Assembly: GCF_000003815.2 (NCBI RefSeq)
Contig: NC_049986.1
Coordinates: 13,089,876-13,153,875, forward strand
Length of the DNA stretch: 64,000 nucleotides
Origin: Branchiostoma floridae
Lineage: Eukaryota; Chordata; Leptocardii; Amphioxiformes; Branchiostomatidae
Direction of reading: 5' to 3'
In this document: in pieces, positions 27,721-39,482 of the stretch
How positions within the stretch are numbered: the first letter of the stretch is position 1
Layout of the letters: every line of letters starts with the position of its first letter
Notes under the pieces: generated by a model
What the model saw: only the letters and a program-made list of their open reading frames with translations
Told to the model about the DNA's origin: nothing
The model's database searches: none
Position numbers and translations under genes: made by a program

Positions 27721-28279
27721 CGTTACTACTTGAGACAAGTCGTTTCATTAAGGAACATATTAAAGGAAATGTATGGTACATGGTTTGAAAGTTTTTTTTT
27801 TAAATCATACATGTCGTTTCCTTTGGTGGATACTATTGGACAGAAACGTATTTTCTTTTTACATTTGTTTCTGGATGTTGTTAAGTGGTATTGACGATGG
27901 TGCTATTAATTACGTAATGCCTGTTCATTTGTCATAGAGTATATCTTTAAGTATGGCTCCATTCTCAAAAGGTGCCATGGGCGATACGGCGTGCTTGTTG
28001 TTTGAAAATTTGTACCTCGGTTTGATACGGAATTGATGTTGTGATGTCTTTGTTTACCGTCTTTTTTCACCATTAAAAACATACCTTGACCTTGAGATCA
28101 GTGTCGTCTTTTGTGATTACATGTGGATAATAATTGAGTTAACAACAGAAGGTACATTCTCTCTGAGTTTTCTTGTAATGTTGTGATATGGGATAATCAT
28201 TTGATATTCGTTTAAACCACATTAGCACATAAGGTATGCTGGGGTTGAATGCACTACCTATGCGCGGATTACATTCTGT

Positions 28280-28473
28280 TAAGCCCCGTTTACAAATCAA
28301 GAATTTAGCTCGGCCGACTTGTCAGCGAGTTCTATATTACGAGGAGGCATGAACCTGATGCCTACGAACAAATGGCAGAGTTTCTTCGTCGGCATCAGGG
28401 TCATACCTCCTCGTAATTTAGAGCTCGCTGACAACTCGGTCGAGCTAAATTCTTGATTTGTAAACGGGGCTTT
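28280..28473. mobile_element. Long fold-back MITE
   Basis: Nearly the whole element is an inverted repeat. The left TAAGCCCCGTTTACAAATCA, AGAATTTAGCTCGGCCGA, TTACGAGGAGG and ATGCC blocks are mirrored in order on the right by GGCAT, CCTCCTCGTAA, TCGGTCGAGCTAAATTCT and TGATTTGTAAACGGGGCTTTA. The unpaired loop is short. Confidence 0.8.
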
Positions 28474-29711
28474 ATGACGCCTTTGTGTAAATGCATATAT
28501 GCATTATGCGCATGTATGTCATAATCGCACATTGAAGCCTCTTTCATTTCCCAAGAACTCATACTATTTACAGAATCATGCAGAGTGGGTCTGTTTGTTT
28601 GTTTGTTTGTTATATTGATGTGGATCCATTTCAGCACAATACCAGTAGAGTGGTAGGAAGCCAGGGGGATGAAGATATCGTCGCAGGAAGTAGAGTTCAA
28701 GGGTGGTAGAATTAAACGTCAGTCAGACATGACAAACAGCCTAGGTCACGTGGCCAATAGAAGAGGCTTCTTAATGTTGATCAAAACCTTATTTTCATAA
28801 TCAATGAACCAAGACATACGAGAAATTCTTTCCCCATAATCATTTAGCCGTACTGCATTAGAACGTATGACAAGCCGGTTACATCACAATATATATTAAT
28901 GGCGTGCTTTAAATTTGCGACTTAGGTAAACACTTGTCACGAGGTTGCATACCATTCAGAAGCCTTTCATGAAATATTGCCAGGAAGCCATTGTTTGTTG
29001 TATTAGCATATTCCATATTTACCTGCTTAGCTGTGTATGTGTATTTGCCCAGGCAAATTTACCATGCAAACTACAATTTCTATTGACGATTTCATCGGAG
29101 ATAATGTTTGTTAGAATCGGAACAAAGTAATGATAGATTTGTCCTTAAGTTTCATGGTACCCGGGGTATTTCACTACCTATACATACAAACAACGACCTT
29201 TGGTCTTCTTTGCATTGTTGAGACAAGGACGAACTTTAACCTCTATGAACACATGAGCATTGTCGACTCTTTCATGGCTGCTACTAAAATAGCAATAGCT
29301 CGCATGGTATCTTCGTGCGGTCTTTTGTGGTGGGGCATCACAAAATTATCTGGTTAATAGACTGGAATGAATAATGAATGGTGTCGGCCATTTTGTGGGA
29401 CTCTGGTGGTTCCATAACACTTGACGAGCACCAGACCTCATGTTTGCACAAATGTACTCATGCCAAATTCAACACAAACACTCCACCCTCCCCTCCCCCA
29501 TGGCATATATTATTGTCGACATTTGCTCATGGCTACGTGCAAGGAATAATAGATAGAAATAACTCTATGCATTTTTTTCATATTAATTTATGATGTATGA
29601 CTAGTGATAAACGTTGCTTCGGTTATACAACGAAATGGCAGAGTATGTGGCGTTCTGCTAATATATAGAGTAAACATAGCGATTTCTAGTGGCAAGTGTC
29701 TGGGTAAAAAG

Positions 29712-30725
29712 CTAAGACGATCCGTACAGAGCACTTATCCGTTCCTTTAAGGAAGGTCCCTTGGTCTCCTCAGTCTCTCCTCCCCGCATGAGAATTACAG
29801 AGTTCCGTTTGGTGAGGGTAGAGTCGGGGCCGGGGCTAGGGGAGGCCGCCTGCTCACCTGCCGGGGCCTGCTGCTGGGGTGCCGCCGGGGTGTCCTTCTT
29901 CGACACGATGATGGGAAGTTGTGACTGCGGGGACGAGATGACAAGAGGGCTTACCGGGGACTTGGGGAGTGGGGACGAGATGATGATCGGGCTTCGCGGT
30001 GATTCTGCCGTCTTCGAGGTGATGATGACCGGACTTCTGGGCTCCGACTGAGGGGAAGACAGGATCACCGGGGTGGTCGGCTCGGAGGAAGGCTGGCTTC
30101 GGGATGTCTCCGACAGCGGGGAGGAGATGATGAGAGGGCTTCTTGTCGGCTCAGAGATGGGGGAAGAGATGATGATTGGGCTGCGAGGTGAGGACTGAGG
30201 GGATGAGGGTATCTCCGGGCTGTGAGGCGGCTCGGTGGAAGGCAGGCTCGGAGGTGGATCAGACAGCGGGGAGGAGATGATGAGGGGAACGCGCGGTGGG
30301 TCCGACACAGGTGACGAGATGACGATAGGTGTCCGGGACGGCTCGGCTTGTGGTGACGACAGAGTCGGTGTGTTTGGGGATGACTTTGCCTGCGGCGAAG
30401 AAACACTGTCGGGGCTCTGTGGCGATTCAAACTGTGGGAACGACGTCTTTCTTAGCGGCTTGGGTCTCGGTGTTGACGCAGCCTTGTCAGGCTCAGGATT
30501 TTCGGCCGGTGGAGGCCAGACTCTCTGTCTGACGGAACCACCCGCCGGACTCACCGGGCCGTTCGACATGGCAACATGCGGCGGTCTTCCCGACGTACGC
30601 CGTAATCCAAGGGCGTTCCTCCCGCTACTCGTAGGAGACTTGACGCCGAAGATATACTGGAGCTGATGCTCGGTGAAGACATCGTCTGCTCTGGTTAGCC
30701 TGGCAGCATCCACTCCTACCGCCAT
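29712..30725 (-). CDS. Intronless Ser/Pro-repeat protein, 337 aa, function unknown
   Basis: A single uninterrupted ORF. The ATG at 30725 has a good context (ACGATGG), and the frame is closed upstream by a TGA. The first roughly 65 residues look ordered (DDVFTEHQLQYIFGVKSP). Residues of about 100-275 are a low-complexity array of roughly ten units built on SPxxISSPxSE, dense in SP/TP sites that proline-directed kinases could use. The tail turns basic and ends SLKERISALYG. There is no signal peptide or membrane segment. I recognise no family. The lack of introns, among neighbours with 10-16 exons, suggests a retroposed or young gene. The repeats are imperfect and the frame is kept, which argues for a real protein. 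Upstream or downstream noncoding exons cannot be excluded. Confidence 0.6.
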   Translation of the reverse strand: MAVGVDAARLTRADDVFTEHQLQYIFGVKSPTSSGRNALGLRRTSGRPPHVAMSNGPVSPAGGSVRQRVWPPPAENPEPDKAASTPRPKPLRKTSFPQFESPQSPDSVSSPQAKSSPNTPTLSSPQAEPSRTPIVISSPVSDPPRVPLIISSPLSDPPPSLPSTEPPHSPEIPSSPQSSPRSPIIISSPISEPTRSPLIISSPLSETSRSQPSSEPTTPVILSSPQSEPRSPVIITSKTAESPRSPIIISSPLPKSPVSPLVISSPQSQLPIIVSKKDTPAAPQQQAPAGEQAASPSPGPDSTLTKRNSVILMRGGETEETKGPSLKERISALYGSS

Positions 30726-31863
30726 CGTTAGAGAGTCCAGTCTTATAGCAGGGTCTGACACAAGGGTTCACACGAATACTAGCTTATTGATTCGCTCATT
30801 CAGTCTTTTCACGGCGATCCGCTACAGAGGCCAGTCTGTTTCCAAAGTACACAATCCTCCCGAGCTATGCCTCATAAAGACACGGCGGGCTCGTCCGTAA
30901 AGAAAGTCCTAATCTCCCTTAAAAGACGGAATTTCCCACCTTGTAGTCTTAACAAACAGTGAAGTTGTCCTCAGAAGGTTAAATGTCCATGTCAGCGCCC
31001 AAAACTACCAGAAACCGCCCGAGTCTATCCGGACCATATGTCAGCACCATGAATGGACGGCCAGTCACGCTCCCTTGCCGCGAACTTTAGCACGCAGGAC
31101 AACGCCCACCGCTCATGCACACACCATTTATTTGTTGATATTTGATGATCACTCATTAGGATGGCTGTCGAGCATCGGTTGCTATGGTGACGGAGAGACC
31201 TTGACCGATAGAGCGCATACAGTGCTGTACCTGGCGACCTGGTCACCATTTCAATCTAATATGTCAATACAGAAGCTTGGCATATGAGTGGTCGTTTATT
31301 GCATAGCAGGCACCATGTAATTACACATGACAGGTGAACACGAGTGCCACCACTTAGAAGCCACCTGTTGTGCTGGTTTCAGGGGACTAAGGAATACATG
31401 CCGTTATTCCTTCATTTGTATCCTTCATTTGGACCGGAGCATGGATGATAGCAGGATTTGACTACAGTACATTGCTACCTGATCAATGATTTACCAAGTA
31501 AACACTTTGTTTCTTACGGGACGTTTGCCGTCTGTCAGAGCATTGCAATTTGAGGCCGTCAGTATTATTCATGACGTCTCCTGGCGGCCATCACACAAAC
31601 TTCAAGAGTAGTAGGATAAATGTAAACCGGCTGGAAACTTGTCGACTTTTCTGGGATATTTTGGGCATGCTAGTGTTGAAGTGACAAATCCGCCATTGGT
31701 AGAAATGGACATTGACAGAATATCGTCGATACCATAATCATCTATAAATTACATTGTACCTTTTCAATTACATTGTATCTGTTTTTTACTGTTTGTTCCA
31801 CTTATTATACAAGTTTGGTTAAAGCTGATATCTTGTACCACATAAATTGTCTTTCTATAAAAG

Positions 31864-31976
31864 ACAAAGTCAGAAGAAGACATTGTTTAGGTATTGCACT
31901 TTTATTTTATTACATTGTTAAACAAAGTCAGAAGAAGACATTGTTTAGGTATTGCACTTTTATTTTATTACATTAT
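31864..31976. repeat. Near-perfect 58-bp tandem duplication
   Basis: ACAAAGTCAGAAGAAGACAT and the following 38 bases occur twice head-to-tail (31864 and 31922), almost without mismatch, so the event is recent. It lies just past the 3' end of the membrane-anchored lipase gene. On that gene's strand the repeated TTTATT reads AATAAA, so the poly(A) signal region may be duplicated. Confidence 0.8.
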
Positions 31977-32123
31977 TTTGTACAAATATAATTCAAACTT
32001 AAATGATATTCTTAACTTAAGCATCAACGTTTTACGTAGATTTCCAGAAGTATTTGAAGACAAGGTACATGTTTGCGAGTCGTTTAATCGGACTTCACAC
32101 AGGAACTTCGTACTTATATCTGT

Positions 32124-35100
32124 CTATCCGGTGATAGGGCCACCGCACCCCCCGACATGGAGGGAAATGGTTTGACCCTCCGCCAAGCCGTTCGGACTGC
32201 TACAAAACGTGGCCCTGTAAGAAACAGAAAGATCTTTAAGCAATAAACAATGGCATTGATTTAAAATCCTCATATCATTATTTCTTGCCACTAATACTAT
32301 ACTTCTACTGTACCCCCTCTCTCAACGACCTAAAGGTCAAGGGACTTAAGGTAGGTAGGTATACTTACTATAGAAACGTATTTACAATTTAAACGTAAAT
32401 CATAGAAAAGTACGATATACAATAATACTAACGTGCTGAAGGTGTTAAGCCCGGCGGTGTCTACCGTGAGCCTGTCCAGCACCAGGGTGGGGGAATTGAA
32501 CCAGGTGAAGGGGTTGTACCAGTCGTCATCCTCCTCCCACTGAATGTCCACACTAGTCACCGTACCCAGGTCTTCAGCCGTCCCCACCATAAACACGTAC
32601 GTCTGGCCTGGCTCAAAGTCTTTGTCGTCTCTAGTGGACAGAAGTGAGGAAGACTGTTACAGACGGACCAGAGAATGTCGACACTAGTCATGTTAGTTAC
32701 TGTGCTGCGTCACGAAACTCACCAACATTACCACGTACGTCTGACCTGGCTCAAAGTCTTTGTCGTCTCTGATAGACAGAAGTTAGAGACTGTTAGACTG
32801 TTACAGACGGACCACAGAATGTTGACACTAGTCATGGTAGTTACTGTGCTACGTCATAAAACTCCCCACCATAAACACGTACGTCTGGCCTGGCTCAAAG
32901 TCTTTGTCGTCTCTGATGGACAAAAGTGAGGAAGACTCATAGAGACGGACCACAGAGTGTCAACACTGGTGAATATTATAAGACGTTGTATCATCATCTA
33001 CAGCAATGAAAACCGTCCTACGTTGGCAACTGGTCAAATTTGTCCCACTGCCTCAAAGTTGTCTTACATTTTGCGAGCTTCCTTAACAACCGGATATTTT
33101 TCTGAGGTAATTAATATAAAGTAGCCTTATGCTTGAGGTTTGTCTTTGTAATAAGCAGGTTTGCTCAATGTCTTCATTTACCGGCCTAGTATCTTATCAT
33201 AAAACAGCATTTTGGAGAAAACTTACTCGACAACCATGACCTGCTGGGAAGACCCGCCAGTCCCGTGCAGGGTGACGTACATCTCCTGCACCTCCCTGGA
33301 GTCTGCTCCCGCCGACATGGTCAGGCTCACCCGGTGTTCCTCACGGTCTGCAGGACAAGGAGGGTCCGTTTTATTTCTAGTCTTCGGACTTCACAACTCG
33401 CTTGAAGGAATCATACACATGCTTTTGAATCTCAAAGCATCTCCATGGTTATGTGATTATAAATGAATGAATTAGTGTAGCCCTTTATTACACATTTTTA
33501 CCACACTGGGCTCAGTACAGATCAAAACAAAACATATGCATGTTCAACGAATACAATTAACAGATAGAAGATAAATTTAGCTGTCATTCCATTAATTTCT
33601 GGCTATCCCATCTTCCAGCCAATTACAACAAGTACATGTACATTGTATTTTCTAGAGTTGAGTGTTTTGTTTGAGTGCATCAGAACCTCTACCATGAATT
33701 TCCTTTGATTAAGATTTCTAATGTCAATGTTTGAAAATAACTTGAGTCACTGTGAACTTACGGCAGTACGGAGACTCCCCCTCTGTTGTAAAATACAGCT
33801 TGACGTTTTGCGCCCCTGCCGACAGGGTGTTCTTGTCAGCCTCGTACCCCATCCTGTGGCACCCCGCCGCACCGCACGACAGGCACCTGCCGGCCTGGAA
33901 CGCCTCCCAGTCCGAGCACGGGTAGCCTAGCCACGGGCAGTTCGAGCTGATGGACTCGATAAACAGCCGGGAAGCTCTCTTGTGGTTGCAGGTGACGAAA
34001 TACTTGCTGCCTGGAAAATGTGAACATACATGATAAGTTTACCGGAATAAGTTGTAACGTATGATAACTAAGTCTAAGTACGTTGCCTCATTATAGTAAA
34101 ATACGTCTGAAAAAGAATGCGAGAGCGAATCAAATGAGGAAAAAAGGAAGGAGAGAATGAAGGAAGGAAAAAGTAAGAAATGAAAGAAGGCTTGAGGGAG
34201 GAAAGGGGGAATGATAGAACGACGAACGAATGAAGGTAAGGAAATGAAAGAAATGAAAGGAAGAAGGAAGGAAGGAAAGAAGGTAGGAGGATGTGACAGA
34301 GAGAGGCAACTTTATTACAAGAAGAGAAATTCAACCCACCGTCTATGAGGCCCTCCGATATGATGAAGTCCAGGATGCTTTGTTCACATCCAGGCTGTTC
34401 TGAGCCTCCGTTTGGGTAGAAGTCAAGATGGCCGACAGCCTGGGACATTCCAAATCCTGGAGAGGTAAAAGGAAAATAGTCTTGATTCACGTCCTAGTTT
34501 TACAATCATTGTTGAGACTCAACGCTTTCTATGAGAATCGATGCATGAATTCGAAGCTAAAGTGTGTTTCTGTGATTGAAAAAAAGATGATGATGACGCA
34601 TTATGCTTTCGATGGGACACTTTACAAATTTGAGTGCACAGAGACATAGGTGATTGATACACATACCTAATGCGAGAATACTCTCTCCATCAGTGTGTAT
34701 GGCGTCCACAAACATGGCGTCTGACGGGTCCAGGCGCACGTGTGTCGGCATGCCCTGGAAACCTGGCTCAGCCGCATCCAGGGCTGATGTATGAGAAAAG
34801 CACAGGGATAAAACAGTAAGTGAAGTGCTCATAATACACATAGCACGTTTTACATTTTGCTACAGTAGAATAAACAGATTTATATACAAGGTACTATCAT
34901 AGCCTCCATAGCAGGCTCTCTGGGCCTTCTTTTGTCTTTGGGGGGCTCATACAATGCATCTTTTGCTGGCCATTTCTTTTTGTACTGGATTACATGTACT
35001 ACGGGCCGTCCCCCCCAAAAAAGACGACAAAAGGCCCAGAGAGCCTGCTATGAAGGCTAATACTATCAGGTGTTACCTGTGATCCTGGCCGGTCTGGGCT

Positions 35101-37809
35101 GCAGTCTCTCCCCGGCGTACCCGCTGATGTGCGCCCCCAGGCTGTGCCCGATCAGATGGACGGACGACTCCGACACGAACGTCAGTTGCTATTAAAGAAA
35201 CGAGCAAAACACAGTTACATTTGCAAATTATAGAGACAAAGCAAAACGTACAAGTGTGTGTTTGGGCACCTCTTAGCAACCGTAGATCAATAGGAATCGT
35301 TGAAAGGAATGAAATTGGACATCGCCACACATTTATACAGTACAAATGACTCTCTGGACCAATCGTGATCACGTTTTACTTTGTATGTCTGTTAGACCTA
35401 CCGTAAGATCATGGAGTTCTTGTACTTGTAATGTTGGTATTAAATCATGGAAACGCGTAGATCTAAAACCGAATCACATCTCCTGTCATGACGTTATAAC
35501 ACAGCCCTTACCATGAGATATGTGATGAGTCTAGCGATCTGTGCCCCCACCACGCGGGTATTTGCCGCCACCTGGATGTAGTTGATGCTGTTGGCGCCAC
35601 CGCCCCAGTCCACCACGATCACGTTAACGTCCTCTCTGGCCAGGATGGCCTCTCGCGCCAGGATCAGCCATTCCTCCGTCTTGTCGTCCATGTAGCCATG
35701 GATAAGGATCTTTATTTTCTTCGAGCTGCAGTCAACAGGAAAGTGTCGCACAGATTCAAGGTTGTGTAGACTAGATATGACAACGTTCAACTGTCAGTTA
35801 GGTTATGTTTTTACTGTTTGTCAGTTACTTACTAAGTAGTTTGGAGTAGAGGGTAACGCTCCAAGTTTTGAACGGATAGTCATGTTTTTTCTCTCTTAAG
35901 ATGCCAAGAATCGTGGCCTAACGATCAAACCTATATCCACCATCAATAACCGGTTCATCGTCCTCTCACTCTACTACTTCCTACCTGTCGAAGTATGAGT
36001 TGACGACACTGCTGGAGTCGTCATACATGATGCTCTGCTCGGTGGCGGGGTTGTTGCGGGTGTACAGCAGGAACTGTGTGTTGATCTCGCCGGGAGACTG
36101 GGGCAGGGCGTCAGGGAAGTCCCCTCCGCGCGAGAAACAACCCAGGCCGTCATAACACACCTGCTGGGCTAGGATGGAAAAACAGGTGTGGTCAACATCT
36201 AGTGGTCAACCTATATCCGTTGCTTTTAAAAACAGGGTATGTAGGGATATTATGTCAACGGGTGGTGGTTTCAAGCTGCAATATCATGAAAACATTGCAA
36301 TTTTAAACCAACCTGCGTCGACTTGATATTTGTACATACCATGTTTTAAAAACAACGGAAATAGGTTACCCATCGGATAAAGGTGAATTAACGTTACCGT
36401 ATGGGCAAGTCATAGGATAGCTTATAACGCCCAGCCAAGCGCCAAGGTATTACCCATTCTCTGTTTCCGTGTCTGCTCTTTGTATTTGCTCATGGCCAAT
36501 ACCTACATTACAAAACTGTTACAGACATGTGCAGCTGGGTATAGACCAGTCCTTGTATTGCAGGTTCTTTTTGTCGTATTGTTAAAGCCTTCTACATCAT
36601 TTCACTTCCTGCGAAACCAAAACAAGTTACGTCAGGGAAAGGACATTATTAAAGGTAAGAGTCAGGGGATACACCATCTCAGGTAACCGTTATGGGCCTG
36701 GAATTTTCCATATATGGTGGCAGTCACATATGCATGACGTCACTAAATTTACCCAATAGGCGAAATGCCTTTCCGCTTCTTTTGTGTGTGTAACCACTAG
36801 ACAATGAAGGACGAATACAGGTAGAACGAAATCTTCGTTTGGAAGTAAGCCCATCGAAGCACATATATCATAAGATCTTTCCACCAACCAAGCAATTAAC
36901 CAACCGAAAACATACATTTGTTTAAAAGTACATCTGACCATATTTTGCAGCGCACGTACACGGTCCTAGGGCCAGGGGTATTTTTTCAGTCATTCTGAAA
37001 GAACAGAAGATTACGTGCCAATGACTCGTTTCCCGGCAACACGTATTTAGACTGTATCCGCTTCATGCCTGACGTCGCGTTAGTTATGTCATTGCGTGAA
37101 TGGGAAACATCGCCTTTGTATCGGGGGTTCTACGTAAGGAATCAACTTCTATAAACAATCAAGAAAATCCTCATAACAGCGTGTATGTTCACAGTCACAG
37201 ACATATCATAGAATTTAATAGTATGGTTTTAGACCAAGGTTTCGCTCTACGACAACACGGGATGGTATAATGGTTATGGTTACCTGTATACAGAGTGAAC
37301 AGTAAAAGTTTGCTGACTTGCCAACGTTGACCCTCACCTGTGCGTATAGTGTTTACCGTCGCGCCATAAAGGCACAAGGACGCGACGGCAAAGAATTAAG
37401 TAACCTGTTTTCGGCCCTAGTCGTATCCACGTTAGGTGTAATCAACACAGGAAACTATGCGCTGTAACAACAACGTGTAGTACAGCGTGTGTCAGTTAGA
37501 AAATGTGCCGACTATCCTGGAAAAATATTCTCCCTATTAATATACTTGTATTTTTCAGCGATCTCAGGAATTGGTGAAGACTAGTTACACACACAGTGTG
37601 GCTCCTTCACTAACACGATCTTATAAACGAGTTATTGTAGCGAGCGAGAAACAACATTCCACCACACCTGTGATATCTGACGTTTTTAACTTACCTCTCG
37701 CCTCCTGGTGTCCACGGAAAGCAAAATAGAGTCCGATAATTACGAAAACCAAACTGACGGCGCAGCCAATAGAGACTTTGAGGCGGTTACTGCTACATGA
37801 CTCGCACAT
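32124..37809 (-). CDS. Pancreatic-type lipase gene 3 with N-terminal signal anchor, complete
   Basis: Predicted membrane-tethered lipase, 505 aa, ten exons on the minus strand: 37695-37809, 35985-36168, 35512-35725, 35077-35188, 34667-34783, 34340-34456, 33762-34010, 33227-33347, 32433-32630, 32124-32214. Splice sites and phases are all consistent with lipase 2. The first exon is 115 nt, not 55. It encodes [11 protein letters not shown], then a hydrophobic segment ([20 protein letters not shown]), then RGHQEARG. Basic residues before and no clear cleavage site after suggest a type II anchor. Catalytic residues are Ser in LIGHSLGAH, Asp in LDAAEP, and His in TCNHKRA. The lid loop is about 23 residues. 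The exon at 33762-34010 equals the sum of exons 7 and 8 of lipase 2 (249 = 120+129), so one intron is absent. The C-terminal PLAT domain ends in FCSSPNG...GGCGGPITG. Confidence 0.92.
32582..32970. repeat. Tandem triplication across the exon 9 acceptor of lipase 3
   Basis: Three head-to-tail copies of about 140 bp (starting near 32582, 32721 and 32862). Each carries ACGTACGTCTG.CCTGGCTCA followed by AAGTCTTTGTCGTCT, which on the minus strand is the start of the coding exon ([12 protein letters not shown]) with its acceptor AG. Only the first copy continues as a full exon; the other two are decoy exon starts upstream in the intron. Confidence 0.85.
33468..33560 (+). repeat. Dispersed repeat, copy 1 (ACACTGGGCTTAGTACAG family)
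   Basis: TTATTACACATTTTTACCAC followed by ACTGGGCTCAGTACAGATCA closely matches 49650-49700 in SWT1 intron 1. This indicates a dispersed interspersed repeat. Confidence 0.6.
34130..34300. repeat. Polypurine tract in lipase 3 intron
   Basis: A low-complexity GGAAGAAGGAAGGAAAGA-type block directly next to the donor side of the exon at 34340-34456. It encodes nothing. Confidence 0.65.
34900..35060. mobile_element. MITE with perfect 8-bp target duplication, next to lipase 3 donor
   Basis: A 161-bp element. The left arm TAGCCTCCATAGCAGGCTCT plus CTGGGCCTTCTTTTGTC is mirrored by GACAAAAGGCCCAGAG plus AGCCTGCTATGAAGGCTA. It is flanked on both sides by TACTATCA (34892-34899 and 35061-35068). The 8-bp duplication fits hAT-type or related transposases. 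It lies six bases from the splice donor of the exon carrying the catalytic serine. Confidence 0.85.
36207..36397. mobile_element. MITE family AACCTATATCCGTTG, copy 1 (lipase 3 intron 1)
   Basis: AACCTATATCCGTTG at the left is mirrored by CAACGGAAATAGGTTACCCATCGGATAAAGGTGAA at the right. The full-length relative is at 54608-54794, where both TTCACCTTTAT ends are kept; this copy has lost its left terminus. Confidence 0.65.
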
Positions 37810-38669
37810 AGTACCAGTGCCTTCCACTGTACAAACTTAGCGCAGTGACAGGTGGAAGTTGACGGACCGGTCTTTACACAGACAATGAAGAACTGTTCAT
37901 GGGAGATCACGTTTAGTCTGACGGATGACTGAGTTTCGGGCGATAGCACTTTGCTATGAAGGTAAGATGGCATTGCACTTTTTAATTCCCCGTATTGTAT
38001 AGACAGAGTGGCTGTGCGACCAGTGTGACAATCCAGTTCTACCTGAGAAATAAAACGAAAACAATATTCATCAAGATTTGCCAACTTGACCTTTAGGCAA
38101 TTTCTTCTCTCTCTATACATATCTGTCAACCCTGTCAGACCAATGGATCATTCCAAAAAGGTATTGCGTTATCTGTTATTGAAGCTCGCCGAGTTAAGTT
38201 AGTGGCTATATCCCTGTCTTGCGGAAGTCATTACGCTGGGTTTTACCGAAACAGAAAGGAAGTAACGTTAAACTACTCATCAGCACATGACTCTATTGTG
38301 CAGCTTAAAAAAAACCCAAGTGTCAGTGTTCCTATTCGTCTTAACAGGTAGTTGATCGATGACGTAACCGACTCGTGGGTCAACCAACCCCCTTTTAAAC
38401 CTCCTTGGGTCAACCCTACCACTTTACTTAAATTGGGGTATTTAGTAACTCTTCCCCGGACATATAACACGCAGTTCTACTCAAGTGACGTCAACTATAC
38501 CGGATTTTGCCTTCAAGTTTGTTCTGTGTTACTGCATCGTACAACTAGAGTTCCACGAACACATACCTTTGCCAAATAACAAGGTTTGTTATGTAGAATG
38601 ATGTCTGTAGACAAATGCGTTACTCATTTCATTTTCTTTATAATCATATGCTTGGAGTTGGTTTATAAA

Positions 38670-39290
38670 ATTTCAACATTGATTATGCAAATTAGATCCC
38701 AAGTTACCATTAATCGATATCAAATTGTATCAAGTATTACTTAAGCTATCAGCATACCAAAAATCATGATGATCCTTTGATCCATTCTTGACTTATTCTC
38801 TTTCAGTCTTTAATAAAATACACCCCTTACTCTCTTCCCTCTTTCTCAGTTACATATGTGACAACTTTGATGAAAGTACTATAATGAAATGCAGTGGGTT
38901 TTTGTACTTTTCCTAATTGATTATGCAAATTAGCTGTTGATTTGCATAATTGGTATCTCATTATGTAGGTCTTCACTTACGCTACCTAAATACCAAAAAA
39001 CATGATGATCCGTCAACATGTTCAGATTTTCTCATTAATAATGCAAATGAGGTCATCATTTGCATAATTGATATCTATAGCCATTTCTCTCCTTCCCAGC
39101 TACATATGTGACAAGTTTGAAAGTCCTATCATGGAATGCTGTGGATTTATAAATTTTCCTAATTAATTATGCAAATGAGCTGTTGATGTGCATAATTAGT
39201 ATCTCATTATGTAAGTCATCACTCATTCTATCTACATACCAAAAATCATGACGATCCGTCAACATGTTGTAGAGTTATTTCGTCCAAAGT
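38670..39290. repeat. Tandem repeat of about 252 bp, rich in ATGCAAAT
   Basis: ACATATGTGACAA recurs at about 38853 and 39105, followed each time by TTTTCCTAATTxATTATGCAAAT, TTTGCATAATT, ATCTCATTATGTA and ATGATCCGTCAACATGTT. A partial third unit lies at 38670-38850. Several perfect octamer motifs (ATGCAAAT or its complement) are a by-product. Confidence 0.75.
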
Positions 39291-39297
39291 TGAGTTT

Positions 39298-39482
39298 CTG
39301 CTGCAGTACCTTAGCAAGCCGCTAGGGGGTCCATTATCAAACTTGACCTTCGTTTCCCGATCCCTACCCACCTACCAAATATCATCAGGATCCATCCCAG
39401 GCTTCTCGAGTTATGCTGTTAACACACACACAGACACACAAACACATCCAAAACCTAACCTTAGCCATTCTGGCAAAGGTAA
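39298..39482 (+). repeat. Dispersed repeat CTGCAGTACC...GCCGCTAG, copy 1
   Basis: CTGCAGTACCTTAGCAAGCC followed by GCTAGGGGGTCCATTATC and CTACCCACCTACCAAATATC, ending CCTTAGCCATTCTGGCAAAGGTAA. Copies 2 and 3 are at 40772-40918 and 41052-41240. Confidence 0.75.

Noticed and set aside
30065-30666. ORFs of 121 aa (minus) and 143 aa (plus) overlapping the SP-repeat gene
   Set aside because: They are shadow frames of the repetitive, GC-rich 337-aa ORF.
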